From Rhineura floridana (Eukaryota; Chordata; Lepidosauria; Squamata; Rhineuridae): 64,000 nucleotides of DNA. The notes under the pieces were generated by a model that was not told the DNA's origin, did not search any database, and saw nothing but the letters and a program-made list of their open reading frames with translations. The DNA lies in assembly GCF_030035675.1 (NCBI RefSeq), contig NC_084485.1, positions 93,020,838 through 93,084,837 on the forward strand. The letters run 5' to 3'. Shown here in pieces: positions 43,151 to 54,770 of the stretch; the first letter of the stretch is position 1, and each line of letters opens with the position of its first letter. Both the position numbers and the translations under genes were made by a program.

Positions 43151-43329
43151 TGCTAAAAATAAGTAATAGTGGCAGCTGGGCCACAGGTGAACCTAACACC
43201 ATTATAATACAATATATTATTTCTCTATTTATTTAAGAGATTTTTTACCTGTCCTCCACAAGGTACCAGGGTGAGTTACAACCATATAATCATACAATAT
43301 TAAAATTTAGTAAAACAATTTAACATCAG

Positions 43330-43590
43330 ATAATGTCTCTGTGGCTCCAAACCACAAACAATCACTGTTATCTTTTTGGCGCCAGGTCAAAACTTTCCTC
43401 TTCTCCCAGGCATTTTAGCATGTGTTTTTTAAATTGTTTTAAATTTTTTAAAGTGTGTTTTAAATTGTTTTTAAAAGATGTGTTTTAAACATGTATATTT
43501 GTTTTTAATGTTTTTAGTTACTGTAAACTGCCCAGAGAGCTTGGCTATGGGGCGGTATAGAAATACAATAAATAAATAAATAAATTCCTC
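43330..43590 (+). mobile_element. LINE 3' end (CR1/L2-like)
   Basis: A decayed C-terminus ('GQVKTFLFSQAF'-like from 43383) is followed by T-rich 3' DNA, then 'CTGCCCAGAGAGCTTGG' and 'GGGGCGGTATAGAAATACAA' with an AATA repeat tail (43566-43585). Confidence 0.6.
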
Positions 43591-44174
43591 AAACCTAGAT
43601 GCACACCAGACTGGTCTCCTGATGAGGAATATGGATTTTTTATGGATGATTTCATGGATGATTGTGATCCACACCTTTCACCTAGGAAGACACAACTGGG
43701 TCAGCATAGGGCCACCCAGCTCATCCACTCACGTCTTGGCTATGCATGCCAAATTGGCCCCCCTCATCAACAATCAAATCCTAGATGATAGATGTTTTAT
43801 TTTGAGCAGAACTGGAGTTTTACCACCACCACCAGATTAGAGGATTGGCTGACTGGCATCCTCAAATTCTGACACATAGGGGGCAGAGCAGAGAGGGCAA
43901 GTGCTTTGATGTGACTAGCCCTCCTCACCATCACCACCATCCCCCATACACATTCACCCACCTCCGTATCTCACTCTACCTACTGTTGTGGGGAGTGCAG
44001 TTCCATTCTTCCACCCCAGCCCAGACACATGAGTCCCTAACCCAGCAGTGGAGAGTGGAAAACACACAAGCAGAAGACAATCAACAAAGTACAAGTGCAA
44101 TACTAAATAAAGTTCAAGGAGTGCAAAATATTTCAACAGATTAAATATATGTGATTGCCTGGTTTTTTACTTAG

Positions 44175-44360
44175 TAATTTTGGAGTATTGCTGCCTTCTA
44201 CCAAGTGAAACCATTGGTCCATCTAGCTCAGTATTGTTGACACTAACTGATAGTGGCTGTCCAGAGTTTCAGGCAGGAGCTCTGTCTGGACATGCCAAGG
44301 ACTGAACCTGAGACTTTTGTATGCCATGCATGTGCTCTGCTATGAACTGGGCCTTCCCAA
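44175..44360 (-). mobile_element. tRNA-derived SINE
   Basis: Reverse of the SINE at 10598-10772: 'ATTGTTGACACTAACTG', 'CCAGAGTTTCAGGCAGGAGC' and the head 'GGACTGAACCTGAGACTTTT' with 'GCATGTGCTCTGCTATGAAC'. Confidence 0.65.
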
Positions 44361-44439
44361 TTTGCATTGTCTTTTTGCTCATTCATGGAACTTTCCGTAT
44401 GCTGCTGCAGCATGGTCATGCTCCTAGATTAATCTAACA

Positions 44440-44530
44440 ACAATCAATCATTTATTACGGTCAAAGACCAGCACTATAAAATATTAAAACAATAAAACAT
44501 ATCAATATTATACAGAGAAACAAACAAACA
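44440..44530 (-). mobile_element. LINE 3'-end fragment
   Basis: 'CAATCAATCATTTATTACGG' and 'TCAAAGACCAGCACTATAAA' with an A-rich continuation match a LINE 3' terminus in reverse as I remember it from squamates. Assignment uncertain. Confidence 0.4.
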
Positions 44531-44714
44531 GCTGCAGCATAAGATAATATGACACTAATGGTGTTGGATAAATACACCAATGGGCAAAAAGCCCCCAAAA
44601 GGTTAGCTATTATAATTATTTTTCATCATCACTCTCCTACAGGTAACAGCTGATGCACAACAAATTCACAACATTTTTCTCCCAATCATACTATACTAGA
44701 AGAAGGCTAGGGCT

Positions 44715-45345
44715 GGGGGGGGGGGGGGCAACTATGAGAGAACTAGAAAAGGTCCTCAAATGCAAAGATGTATCATTGAACACTAAAGTCACGATCATTC
44801 AGACCATGGTATTCCTGATACAGTAAAAAAGCGGGTAAGAGAAAAACTAACTCATTTGAAATGTGGTGTTGGAGGAGAGCTTTGAGCATACCATGGACTG
44901 CGAAAAAGACAAATAATTGGGTGTTAGAACTCTCAGCCTCAGAGGAAGGCAATGGTAAACCACCTCTGAATATTGCTTACCATGAAAACCCCATTCATAG
45001 GGTTGCCCTAAGTTGGAATCGACTTGAAGGCAGTCCATTTCCATTTTCAGAACAAATTAAACCAGAACTATCACTAGAAGCTAAAATAATGAAACTGAGG
45101 TTATCATACTTTGGACACATAATGAGAAGACATGATTCACTAGAAAAGACAATAATGCTGGGGAAAACAGAAGGGAATAGAAAAAGAGGAAGACCAAACA
45201 AGGGATGGATTGATTCCATAAAGGAAGCCACAGACCTGAACCTACAAGATCTGAACAGGGTGGTCCATGACAGATGCTCTTGGAGGTCGCTGATTCATAG
45301 GGTCGCCATAAGTCGTAATCGACTTGAAGGCACATACCATACCAT
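44715..45345 (+). mobile_element. Bov-B LINE 3' end interrupted by a SINE
   Basis: From 44725 the + strand reads 'RELEKVLKCKDVSLNTKV'-like codons, then 'MWCWRRALSIPWTAKKTNNW' (44861 on). After the SINE at 44930-45047 come 'EQIKPELSLEAKIMKLRLSY' and 'KTEGNRKRGRPNKGWIDSIK'. The tail 'GGTCGCCATAAGTCGTAATC' ends at about 45340. The Bov-B text is continuous across the SINE except for the insertion. Confidence 0.9.
44930..45047 (+). mobile_element. 5'-truncated Sauria-type SINE nested in Bov-B
   Basis: Starts at 'CTCTCAGCCTCAGAGGAAGG', followed by 'CCACCTCTGAATATTGC' and the Bov-B-like tail 'GGAATCGACTTGAAGGCAG'. The tRNA head is missing. It splits 'GTGTTAGAAC' from 'AGAACAAATTAAACC', so a short AGAAC is repeated at the join. 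Confidence 0.85.
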
Positions 45346-47649
45346 ACATTATTACATTACCTGTGGAACGGCACTGCACAGATATGACACAAATTGAGAA
45401 CTAGATGTGTGCATGTTTAGCTATAAAATGGGTCTATGAGTTTTACTTTTTAAACTAAATGGTACGGATAGGTAGAGGCCCCGAGATTCACCATGTGTCT
45501 GTATCTTTTAGAAATTCTGAGCAATTACTCTTAGCTTTGATCTGCAGTTTGGTTTCTAAGCTGCTCTATATAAAACAAAACTCTGTGTTTCCCATTTTGC
45601 TGTAATGGGGAACCTACATACTTCTGTAATCTTTTCCCCTTTTGGCTAAAGTGGATGAAGCTCCAGTATCAGAAGTAAGCCATGCTAGGGGAAAGCAGCT
45701 TCAAGCAGTGAAGTGTGGAGACAGAACGCAGGGGATGGGGTGAGCTTTGATCTTATACTCTCAGTTTAGTCTAAAAAACTAAACAGAATGCATGGGCACA
45801 TGTATGCTGCTGATGTAAACCTATGGCACAGGTGTAGAGGCTGCAACTATCAAACCAGGATCTCTAGCAAAGTACATTTAAAAACTGATATAAAAGAGGT
45901 GACATCACCTCATGTGATTGCTTCCCACAGCAAAAAAAGCTCAAAAGATTATGAAATTGGTCCCAAAGGTGGGTGGACAACTGACACAGCCATATTTTTC
46001 TTATCACAAAGCAACTTTTTTCAGCCCTCTCCACAATGGCAAGATGCATGTGTGTCTAGTTAATACAAAGAATCTACCACAAGCCTCAAAAAAATAGGAT
46101 TGCATTTATAGCTAGGATTTCAAATTATAGCCAAGGAGTTGACCTTCTGTGGATCCTCTACACAACCCTTATCCCATATGAAGTCCACCTCAGTTTGAGT
46201 GGAGAAAAATAACCCTCCGAAGGGGGAAGTAAAGTGATTCTGAGGGTCACATTCTAAATGATAGTATAAGAGGCCATTTGAGTGACTAGGAGGGTTTCAG
46301 GGTTTGTTTGTTTTTTACCATTAGAAATTTGTTATACAATATAAATGGGGGGGGGGGAGAAACCTGACTGGATGGTTTTTAAAAATGTTTCAATACTTTA
46401 TACAGTTTAGTCATGTTTATAAAATGTCTTCCATAGTATGACTAGTCCTACGGCTGTGAATAGTGAGTTAGACCATGCAGCCAAAATACACAAACTTCTA
46501 TGGTCTTCCAAATTCTGGAAATCTGCAGGGTTTTATTCCCCAGGAGACTAACTCATTCCAAAGAGTTTTTTTTTTAAAAAATGCTAATGTTTGCACTTTT
46601 GCTTCAATGTGCCAGGTTCATTCTGGGTGTAACTTGACAGAGTTCAGGGAAACTTACACCGTGTTTAAATTTGGCAAACAGCTTTCTGCTAACGTTGGAA
46701 TGGAGTAGAATGCTGCTGTCAGCTCTTTGGGTGTCCTTGTACTTTTCTGATTCTTTTAATTACCAATAGCTATATGTTATCATTGTATAATTGAATTAAA
46801 CACATATGGATTTGGTTAAGTAACAATAATTTTATACTATTTCCTTTACGATTGTTCTAGACAAAAAGAATGTTCAAGCATGCTCTAATTGCTTCCATAT
46901 TGGTAGTTGTTACTATAAACACAAAATAACTGTTTTTCTTATTTCCTTGTACAGTTGCCACCATCAACCATCATGAGTATTAGGATACTAGGCAATTCCC
47001 TTTGCATGCAATCATTTGCTTACTTTATTACTATTATTACTTCAAAATAGTTAACTAATACAACCAATAGGCACTAACTTGCAGAAAAATAGTTGGCTCA
47101 TTTAACAAATCTGATCTAATTTTGTGACTTGCATGTAAAATATATTAATTTTGTCTCTAACTTGGCAGGCACAGGCTAACTTGTGTTATTTAAAAAAAGC
47201 ATTGGGTTGGTCTAACTGGGTATTTGCTAACATTTTATTACAAATTGGGAGCCCTTAGTGGCTTCCTGCCACCTTATGGAAAAGGACAGTGGCTTAGCCT
47301 CCCTCCGCAGGCCAGGATATTTGTTGGCTTCCAGCGGCAAGCAAAGCAGCACCATCACACAGTGAAAGGTGGCATCTGCTTCTCACAAGCGTGTGAAAGG
47401 GATTCTGTGTGCAGCTAACCGCCAAACTGGGCTTGAGAGAGAGCGGGGGAGACGAGAACCACTAACTAGGAGTGCTGAGCAGCCAGACACACACTTGGTA
47501 TTATCTCCTCCCAGTACCAACTTCAGGCTTTGGGAGCCCTTAGTCAAGATGTTGTCAGCAACCCATCTCCTCCTGAATTAGCCCACTTTTTCCTTGTTGC
47601 TATCCCTGCTGCCCATTTCCTTGCCTTCTTCCTCTGGACCCAATCATGT

Positions 47650-47825
47650 TGGGCCTCCTCTGTCAGCGGCTGTATGCCTCTGAATACCAGTTGCTGGGAA
47701 TCACCAGCAGGGAGTGTGCTGTTCCCATCCTGCTGGTGGGCTTCCCAAAGGCATGTGGCTACTAAGAGAACAGGATACTGCACAAGATGGCCTTTGATGT
47801 GATCCAGCAGGGCTCTTTTGCTCTT
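47650..47825 (+). mobile_element. Squamate SINE-like repeat
   Basis: 'CTCTGAATACCAGTTGCTGG', 'GAATCACCAGCAGGGAGTG', 'GAGAACAGGATACTGCACAA' and 'GATCCAGCAGGGCTCTT' follow the order of a repeat common in squamate genomes. The unit boundaries are approximate. Confidence 0.6.
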
Positions 47826-48009
47826 AAGAGGAGTATGCACTCTCCTCACTCTTGTCGCAAGCTCAGGGAGGGGAGATGAACAGACAATGACTGCAACAGG
47901 GAGGAGCAGCAAGGTTCTGGGAGTTTATAGTAGGGGTTGAGATACACTTGCGGCTGTGCTGGCTTCATTGTGTTTTCATTCTGAATGCGAGGACACATGA
48001 TGCTAGTAA

Positions 48010-48306
48010 AACTCTTCCCCCTTTTAGTCTAAAACCTCAGAAGTTTTACCTCCAAGGCATTTTACCTTGAATTTAGCTTCCCACAGGCTTCAAAACTGTT
48101 TGGCCATCAACCACATTGCCAGTCCAGGTGTGTCCAATGAAAACATTTTGCTGTAAGCTCAGACAGACACAGTGATGAGCCCAACACTTTGCTGTGGGGA
48201 GTTTAATCAGAAGTGGGGAAGGTTCATATGTCCAGCTGTGGGCAGAATCATTTCAAAACGCCCCAGAGAAAATGGTCTGGCTGCTTTTGAAGCAACTAGT
48301 GTGTCT
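48010..48306 (-). repeat. Interspersed repeat, inverted partner of 39630-39935
   Basis: Read in reverse it begins 'CACACTAGTTGCTTCAAAAG' and follows the copy at 39630 to 'GACTAAAAGGGGG'. The two diverge by perhaps a quarter of positions. Confidence 0.7.
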
Positions 48307-48889
48307 GCAGCGTACATCCTTGGCAGATTCCCGATGCTGATCCAGCTCCACCTCTTCCCCCTTTCTTCCATGACCAGGAAGAGAAGTGGGGTATGTTTGT
48401 GATTGGTTGGTGTAATGGCACCTGCATCCTATCTTGATTCTTCAGGATTTAATGGTAGAGAAATCATCTTCAAGCAGTCACGTGGCAAGCCTAATTAGGG
48501 AAAACCCAAATAAAATATCCCTCTGTTCAGAATCTGTCTTGCAAGGTCTCACCACTGTAATTAGTCAGAGTGAAGCAGAGGTGCCAAAAAGGTAGTGCCC
48601 TTAAATATTTCTGAGGTAATGTATGTGAAACACTTCCAACAAAAAGAATATTATTTCAGATGAGGTAGCATCATTGCAAATATTGGCTTTCTTCACCAAC
48701 CTGAGATAAAATGTGTATGCTTCTGTTACTCCAGATATTTTTGCTGAGTTTATCTGTGATGTTCTCAATATGGTAAATTCATGTATCTTTAAAACTGCTG
48801 TCATGGATGGACTGTTATCCTTGAACTTGAACCTGAGTTCATTTCCTCCTCCCCAATGCGCTTCCATTTTGTGTTGTGTCTTTTTAGAT

Positions 48890-48995
48890 TGTCTTTTTCT
48901 TCCTTTTTTTTAGTTATTTGTAAGTCACTCTGGGAGACTGTTTTGGTTGGAGAAGGTGATTAAAAATCAGTTAAAAATAAATAATAAATTCTAGA
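48890..48995 (+). mobile_element. LINE 3'-end fragment
   Basis: 'AAGTCACTCTGGGAGACTG' then 'GGTGATTAAAAATCAG' and AAATAAATAATAAA look like the last 80 bases of an L2/CR1-like LINE. Confidence 0.45.
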
Positions 48996-50341
48996 TAATT
49001 TGCTTTTCTCTTTTACAGAATGAACTAACAACATGAAACACAGTATCATTTCAGATGGTAACAAATACATGAGTAGAACTGCATTGCTACCGCTTGAACA
49101 CAATGTGTGCTGCTACTAGTTAAAAACAATCTGATATTTGTGGAGCTCGACCCGTGGGAGCAATCTGATGCTCTCTGCCCCAGCATTCCAGGAAGCCACA
49201 AAGCCAGTGATGGTTGGTGCATCTTTGAGCCAGTGGTCATGTGTGTTAGGGAAGAAACCTAGTTCAATATGTGTCACATGAACTAACTGTGTTTTAGGAG
49301 TTTGGAATTTTGGTGGCCAATTGACAGAAGAGGTACTTCAACTTCTGGTGAGGAAAAAACAAGAGAGCTACATAGAAATAGGTAGGTTAAGCAGTCTGTA
49401 TTACCTAAATTTGTCTTTATGTACTTACCCCTTCACTCTCATTAAATCTGTTTAGTCTGTACAGTATTCTCATTCTTTATGTGGAAGCTCACATATACAG
49501 AGACGTTACCTAAGATTAAGAAGTGTGACCAGTAGGAGGATTTGTAGAGAAGAGTTTTTATTACATACTGTATGTCCCAGAGGAATGGTTGCTGCCATTG
49601 TGTAGACTAAGGCCTTGTGAATTACAGGTGCTTTCCCATCAATGCATTTTCAACCTGAGAGCCGAGCTAGACATTATATTGTGAGAATTGACATTTTTAA
49701 AAATGGCAAGTGTAGCGGTTGCGAAGATAGGCAGGCCAGATTCCGATTAGGGCTGCAATGCTAGGGTAGTCTGCTTGCTAAAAAATACCTTTCCCCGTTC
49801 CATTTTCCTTTACGAATCCCTGTCTCTCCATCTGCTATTTGCTCAAGGGTGCAGTTTCCAGGGGAGGGGAGTTATTATAGATTGGAGAAAATGGATGGAG
49901 AGACTGGAAAATCCCTTCACCCTGTGCTGTGGTTCTATTCTGCCCCCCCCAGCTGCATTCATGATTTTTAAAAATGAAGAAGATAAATCATGGATTTCCA
50001 AACATCATGCATGGTTTGTCCCTGAAAACCTTCACCTGTTGATTGTCATACATCTGTTAAAGGCCTACAGCTGGAATGCTGGATTATAGGATCAGGTTAA
50101 GATAACTACATTGGCTTATTAAATTATGTATCACAAAGCAAGTAATTGAAACAAGGTGTTTGAACAGATCTTACAAAACTGAAACAACATAAGGACTTTT
50201 TAAAAATCCTCTAATGAACAACAGCTAGATCTACTATTTGGATTGAATGTACTTACAAGATTATTATTATATATTCCTTTTTAAACAAAAGGAAAGCTGG
50301 TGGTCACCACAATGTTAATGGAGGGGTAGAAATACAACACT

Positions 50342-50416
50342 TTAATATATATATGTATGTATATGTATATATGTATATACATATGTGTGTGTATATATAT
50401 GTATATATATATATAG
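50342..50416. repeat. AT-rich microsatellite (TATATG)
   Basis: Mixed TA and TATG repeats next to the 3' end of the LINE that starts at about 50425. Confidence 0.9.
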
Positions 50417-50739
50417 AAATAATGTATACATATTAAAACAAAACATATTTTAAAACTTTTTTTAAAAAAAGCTTTAAAAACATCTTAAAAAGCAAGTCCG
50501 CCACAGACACAGACTGGGATAAGGTCTCTACTTAAAAGGCTTATTGAAAGAGGAAGGTCTTCAGTAGGCACTAAAAAGATAACAGAGATGGCACCTGACT
50601 AATATTTAAGGGGAGGGAATTCCAAAGGGTAGGTGCCACTACACTAAATGTCCGCTTCCTATGTTGTGTGGAACGGATCTCCTAATAAGATGGAATCTGC
50701 AGGTGGCCCCCACTTGCAGAGCATAGTGACTGACTAGGT

Positions 50740-51403
50740 GGGCCACCAGATGTTGTTGGACCACAATTTCCATCTTTCCTGACCATTGGCAATGCTGGCT
50801 GAGGCTGTGATAAGAGCCAAAGTTACCCCATATTTCTGAGACCATGTGATTGATAGACATAGGCTCGAGGCGAGCAAGAGACATACACAGCAAAATTTGC
50901 CCAGTGACTTCAGGAGTAGCAGAGCACCACATCCTGTTCTTTCAGCTTATTTTATATAGCATCCTGTTATTAACCACAAACTTTGTTCCAGTAGCCTGCT
51001 TTGTCCTAGACAGTGTGCCTCTGTGGTTATGCAGAGTATATTTGCCATGCTTGTTTTGTACCATATAGCCTGTGTGGTTAGCAAAGTGCTAAGTTCTTAT
51101 CTATCCAAAGAACTGTCTCCATGGATACCATGTGACATGTCTATGAGGCAGAGACCACTATGCAAAGTTACAATGTAAAAGGTATAAAAGTGACTGGCTT
51201 CTTCTCTTTGCTGCTGCAGTCTCATTTCAGAGACTGGGGTCTTAGTTCTGAACGAATAAACTGCTGCTACTTTACTCCCTGTCGAATGGCAGTTATTTGC
51301 AGTACCTAGAAAAAGATCCCAAAGGGAATATTTTCTCTTACAACAAGGCTGATGGGAGTTGTGGTCCAACAACATCTGGTGACCTACTAGTTGGGAAAGG
51401 CTG
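50740..51403. mobile_element. hAT foldback MITE inserted in the LINE, itself split by a solo LTR
   Basis: GACTAGGT at 50732-50739 and 51404-51411 is an exact 8-bp duplication of LINE sequence. The arms are 'CCAGATGTTGTTGGACCACA' on the left and 'TGTGGTCCAACAACATCTGG' in the right half (last base aside), joined across the LTR at 50808-51345. Without the LTR the element is about 120 bases. Confidence 0.9.
50808..51345 (+). mobile_element. Solo LTR of an endogenous retrovirus (fossil)
   Basis: 538 bases beginning TGATAAG and ending CAACA, flanked by AGGCTG at 50802-50807 and 51346-51351, a 6-bp target duplication as in class II or related retroviruses. It has a TATAAAAG near 51183 and AATAAA near 51257, the expected U3-R order, so it is oriented +. 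No internal viral region is present; it was most likely left by LTR recombination. Exact flanks suggest moderate age. It is younger than the hAT element it splits. Confidence 0.85.
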
Positions 51404-52721
51404 GACTAGGTGTATAAAGAGTAAGAAGATTTATTTCAGGTATCCTGATCCCAAGCTGCATAGGGCTTTGTACACCAAAACTAGAAACTTGAACTTAGCC
51501 CGGTAGCTAATAGGTAGCCAGTGCAATTCTTTCAGCAGCTGAGTGACATGTTGGTGATACCCTGCCCCGGTGAGCAGTTGCGCTGCCACATTTTGCACCA
51601 GCTGCAGCTTTTGGACCAACCTCAAGGGCAGCCCCACATAGAGTGCATTACAGTAATCCAGCCTGGACGTTACCAGTGCATAGACAACAGTGGTCAGGCT
51701 GTCCTGGTCCAGAAATGGCCACAGCTGTCTTACCAGCTGGTAAAAGGCACTCCTAGCCACTGAGGTCACCTGGGCCTCTAGCAACAAAGATGGATCCAGG
51801 AGCACCCCCAGACTACGAACCTGCTCTTTTAGAGGAAGTATGACCCCATTCAAAGCAGGCAACTGACCAATTATCTGAATTTGGGAACCACCAACCCACA
51901 GTGCCTCTGTCTTGCTAGGATTCAGACTGTTTATTGGCCCTCATCCAGCCCACCAACAAGTCCAGGCACCAGTCCAGGGCTTGCACAGCCTCTCCTGATT
52001 CAGATATTACAGAGAAATAAAGCTGGGTATCATCAGCATACTGCTGCCACCTAGCCCCAAATCTGATGACCTCTCCCAAAGGCTTCATATAGATGTTAAA
52101 CAGCATGGGGGACAAGATGGTACCCTGTGGCACCCCACAGCACAACTGTCAGGGGGCCGAATGGCAATTGCTAATGCTATTCTCTGAAAATGACTCTGGA
52201 GTTAGGACTAGAACCACTGTAAAACAGTGCTTCTGATGCCCATCTCACTAAGGCCCTGTTCACACGTTACAGTCAACGAGTGTACAGTCTGTGTACCCGG
52301 GTACACAAGTAGCTGGGCTGTACACTCGTACAGTTATTCACATGTAACATTCAATGAGTGTACAGTCTATTATATACACATTTGCTGCCAGGGAAAGAAA
52401 ATGGCTTCAATGACACTTATTAAATGTGCCATTGAAGCAATTCCCTTTTACTGGCAACAAGGCAAGGCATGCTGGGTCTGTTATACTTCCTGAAACTGTT
52501 TCCTGTTAAGGGGTACATTCAATAGAAAGAGTTTTGGCAGAAACAGGAATGTAGTTTTACTCTTTTCATTTTTCCTGCAGATTCTTACGTTTTTAAAATC
52601 AAAACACCAACTATTTAAAAGAAAATACCAGCCTGTAACTATCATAATGATAGCTATTAAAATATTGCATTTTTCACTGCCTGCTATTAGAGTATGTATG
52701 GGTTTTAATGTAGGCTTTCAT

Positions 52722-52800
52722 GGAACAATCCTATACATGTCTATACAGTCCTATAGAGATCAATAGGACTTACTCATAGATAAATCGGTGAAAGTGCAGA
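52722..52800. repeat. Palindromic MITE-like element
   Basis: 'AACAATCCTATACATGTC' and 'AATAGGACTTACTCATAGAT' show the family core, with a decayed right arm ('GTGCAGACCT'). Confidence 0.5.
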
Positions 52801-53096
52801 CCTAAATATACACAAAATACACAAACCTACACTCAAAATATAAATGTGGGGAAAATTATTTATCAGTTGGGCTTTCCAGCCTGCTGCTCCCACTGTAACA
52901 TACTCTGTCCCCTGGAAAGCCTTTCCACTGCCATTCTCCCCCCCATGTGTCATCAAATTATTGGAAGAGTCTAGAAAGCACACACAGAATTTACCTTACC
53001 ATTGATTTCAATAGGTTTTAAAAGACCAAGGAAGAGAAGTATAGTGGGTAATTTATATTGGATTTATAGAGGTACTGTAGTGTACAAGTTCTGGAA

Positions 53097-53325
53097 AAGC
53101 CAGTGTGATGTAGCGATAAGAGTACTGGGCTAGGGCCTGGGAGACCTGGATTCAAACCCTCATTCAGCCATGCAACTCACTGGGTGACTTCTGGGCTAGT
53201 CACCTTCTCAGCCTAAACTACCTCACAGGGCTATTCTGAGCATATATTTGGGAGGTGCAGGACTACGTATGTCACACTGAGCTCTTTGCAAGAAAGTTGA
53301 GACGTAAAGGAAATAAGGCATTAAA
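53097..53325 (+). mobile_element. tRNA-derived squamate SINE (different tail)
   Basis: The head 'GTGTGATGTAGCGATAAGAG', 'GGATTCAAACCC' and body 'CTCACTGGGTGACTTCTGGG' are those of the Sauria type. The tail is different: 'ACCTCACAGGGCTATTCTGA', 'GAGCTCTTTGCAAGAAAG' and an AAGGAAATAA end, instead of the Bov-B-like end. It is an older or different subfamily. Confidence 0.75.
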
Positions 53326-53501
53326 TAAGATTAAGGCTACAATCCTTTGCACAATTACTTGAGAGTAAGCTCCATTGAACTGTGAAAGTTACTTTTGATA
53401 AACCTGCTTGGGATTATGTTGTTAATATACAAGGGATAACTATTACCCAGAATTTCTATTATTTATTGATAACTTTCATTTCTGAGCAATGTGTTACCTA
53501 G

Positions 53502-53502
<1 letters not shown>

Positions 53503-53583
<81 letters not shown>
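53503..53583 (+). repeat. (TA)n microsatellite
   Basis: About 40 uninterrupted TA copies. Length is likely to vary between individuals and assemblies. Confidence 0.98.
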
Positions 53584-53588
<5 letters not shown>

Positions 53589-53639
53589 AATCACCTAGTA
53601 TTTAAAGGAAATGACTGAATTTAGAAGTTAAAGGCTGTA

Positions 53640-54770
53640 ATTCTATATTCATGTTCACTTCAGGAGTAAGCCCCATTAAACTCAGTGGACTTACTTCTGA
53701 ATAAACATTGTTGGGACTGCACTGTAACTTCAGATTCCTAAGTCTTTCTCCCCATCCCCTTTACTAGATTACTGGTACATCCTCCCACCTTCTCTCAAGA
53801 TAGCAATTTTCACTTGTCTGAGCCACAGTTCTGCTGCAGAGTCTTAGGGTCCCTCCCAAAGCCTTTTCTCTCTTCATTATCTCTGTTGTTCTTTCACCTC
53901 TTCCTACATTCCCCTCAAAGTGATGCTGCAATCCTATCCCAACCCCACTTATCTGGGAGTAAGTTCCACTGAGCTCAGTGGGACTCACTTCTGAGTAAAC
54001 ATGGCTAGGACTGGACTGGACTGTGAGCAGACACAGAGGCAAACTCCCCTCCCTTTCTCTGCCCCCCCAACTGTTTCTTCTAAGGGGCTGGAATCCTAAT
54101 CCTTCTTACCTGGGAGTAAGTCCCACCAAACTGAATGGAATTTACTTTAGAGTAGGCATGGGGTTAGGATTGTACTAGGAATGTAATCAAACTTAATTTT
54201 GTAAAAATGTAAACAGTCCTTGCCTAGCTCTAGCTTCTCTGACAGAACACTTGCTTTTTTTAGGCAATCCTAACTCCACTTACCTGTGAGTAAGCCCCAT
54301 TGAACTAAGTGAGACTTACTTCTGAGTAGATGTTTTTAGAATTATATTGCGAGCCCTCAGAATCTCTGCCCCTTCTCTCTCTTCACTAACTTTCTGATTA
54401 CCGCTTCCTTCTGCTCTTCTCTCAAGATAGCAGTTTTCACTTGTCTGAGCCCACAAGAGGCTTAAACTCCACTCCATTTAAGTTTGTAAAACAAACTTAT
54501 TTTTTAAATGTAGCTTTAGCTTCCTGACCAAGTCTCTCTCACATTTTAGTCACTCCATTTACCTGGGAGTAAGCCCCACTGAACTCAATGGGATTTACTT
54601 CTGAGTAGACATTTTTAAAATTCCACTGTGATTTCTCCAAAGCTTTCTCCTCTTCCCCATTTTTTTCTTCTTCCTTCCCTCAAGCTCAATCACTGCCAGC
54701 ACATAGAAGCACTGAACTCAATGGGACTTACTTCTGAGTAGACTTTTTAAAAATTGTAGTGAGTCCTTCA
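53640..54770. repeat. Tandem array of palindromes with a ~625-bp higher-order unit
   Basis: Six copies of the palindromic core (GGGAGTAAGYCCCAYTGAAC...TTACTTCTGAGTA type) lie near 53664, 53950, 54114, 54288, 54565 and 54715. Spacings alternate about 290, 165, 170, 280, 150. Non-palindromic linkers repeat at the same offset: 'CTCTCAAGATAGCA' at 53792 and 54419 (627 apart) and 'GAGTAAGCCCCAT' at 53664 and 54288 (624 apart). So a block of about 625 bases with three palindromes was duplicated in tandem; the second block is incomplete. Confidence 0.75.

Larger units (their letters stand above)
42561..44170. other. Intergenic with small repeat pieces
   Basis: No exon recognised. Contains a hAT foldback (43027-43150) and a LINE 3' end (43330-43590). 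Confidence 0.5.
45350..50340. other. Intergenic with small repeats
   Basis: No exon recognised with confidence. A minus-strand frame at 48601-48867 contains a non-repetitive stretch ('KIHEFTILRTSQINSAKISG') that ends near a CAG|GTTGGTGAAG site, but there is no partner exon. Repeat pieces are listed separately. Confidence 0.45.

Noticed and set aside
48601-48867. Minus-strand frame with 'KIHEFTILRTSQINSAKISG'
   Set aside because: Ordinary-looking peptide and a possible donor site, but no acceptor, partner exon or known homologue; too weak to list as a gene.
50639-50932. Minus-strand frame of 97 codons
   Set aside because: It runs across the LTR, the hAT element and the LINE end, so it is a chance fusion of three repeats.
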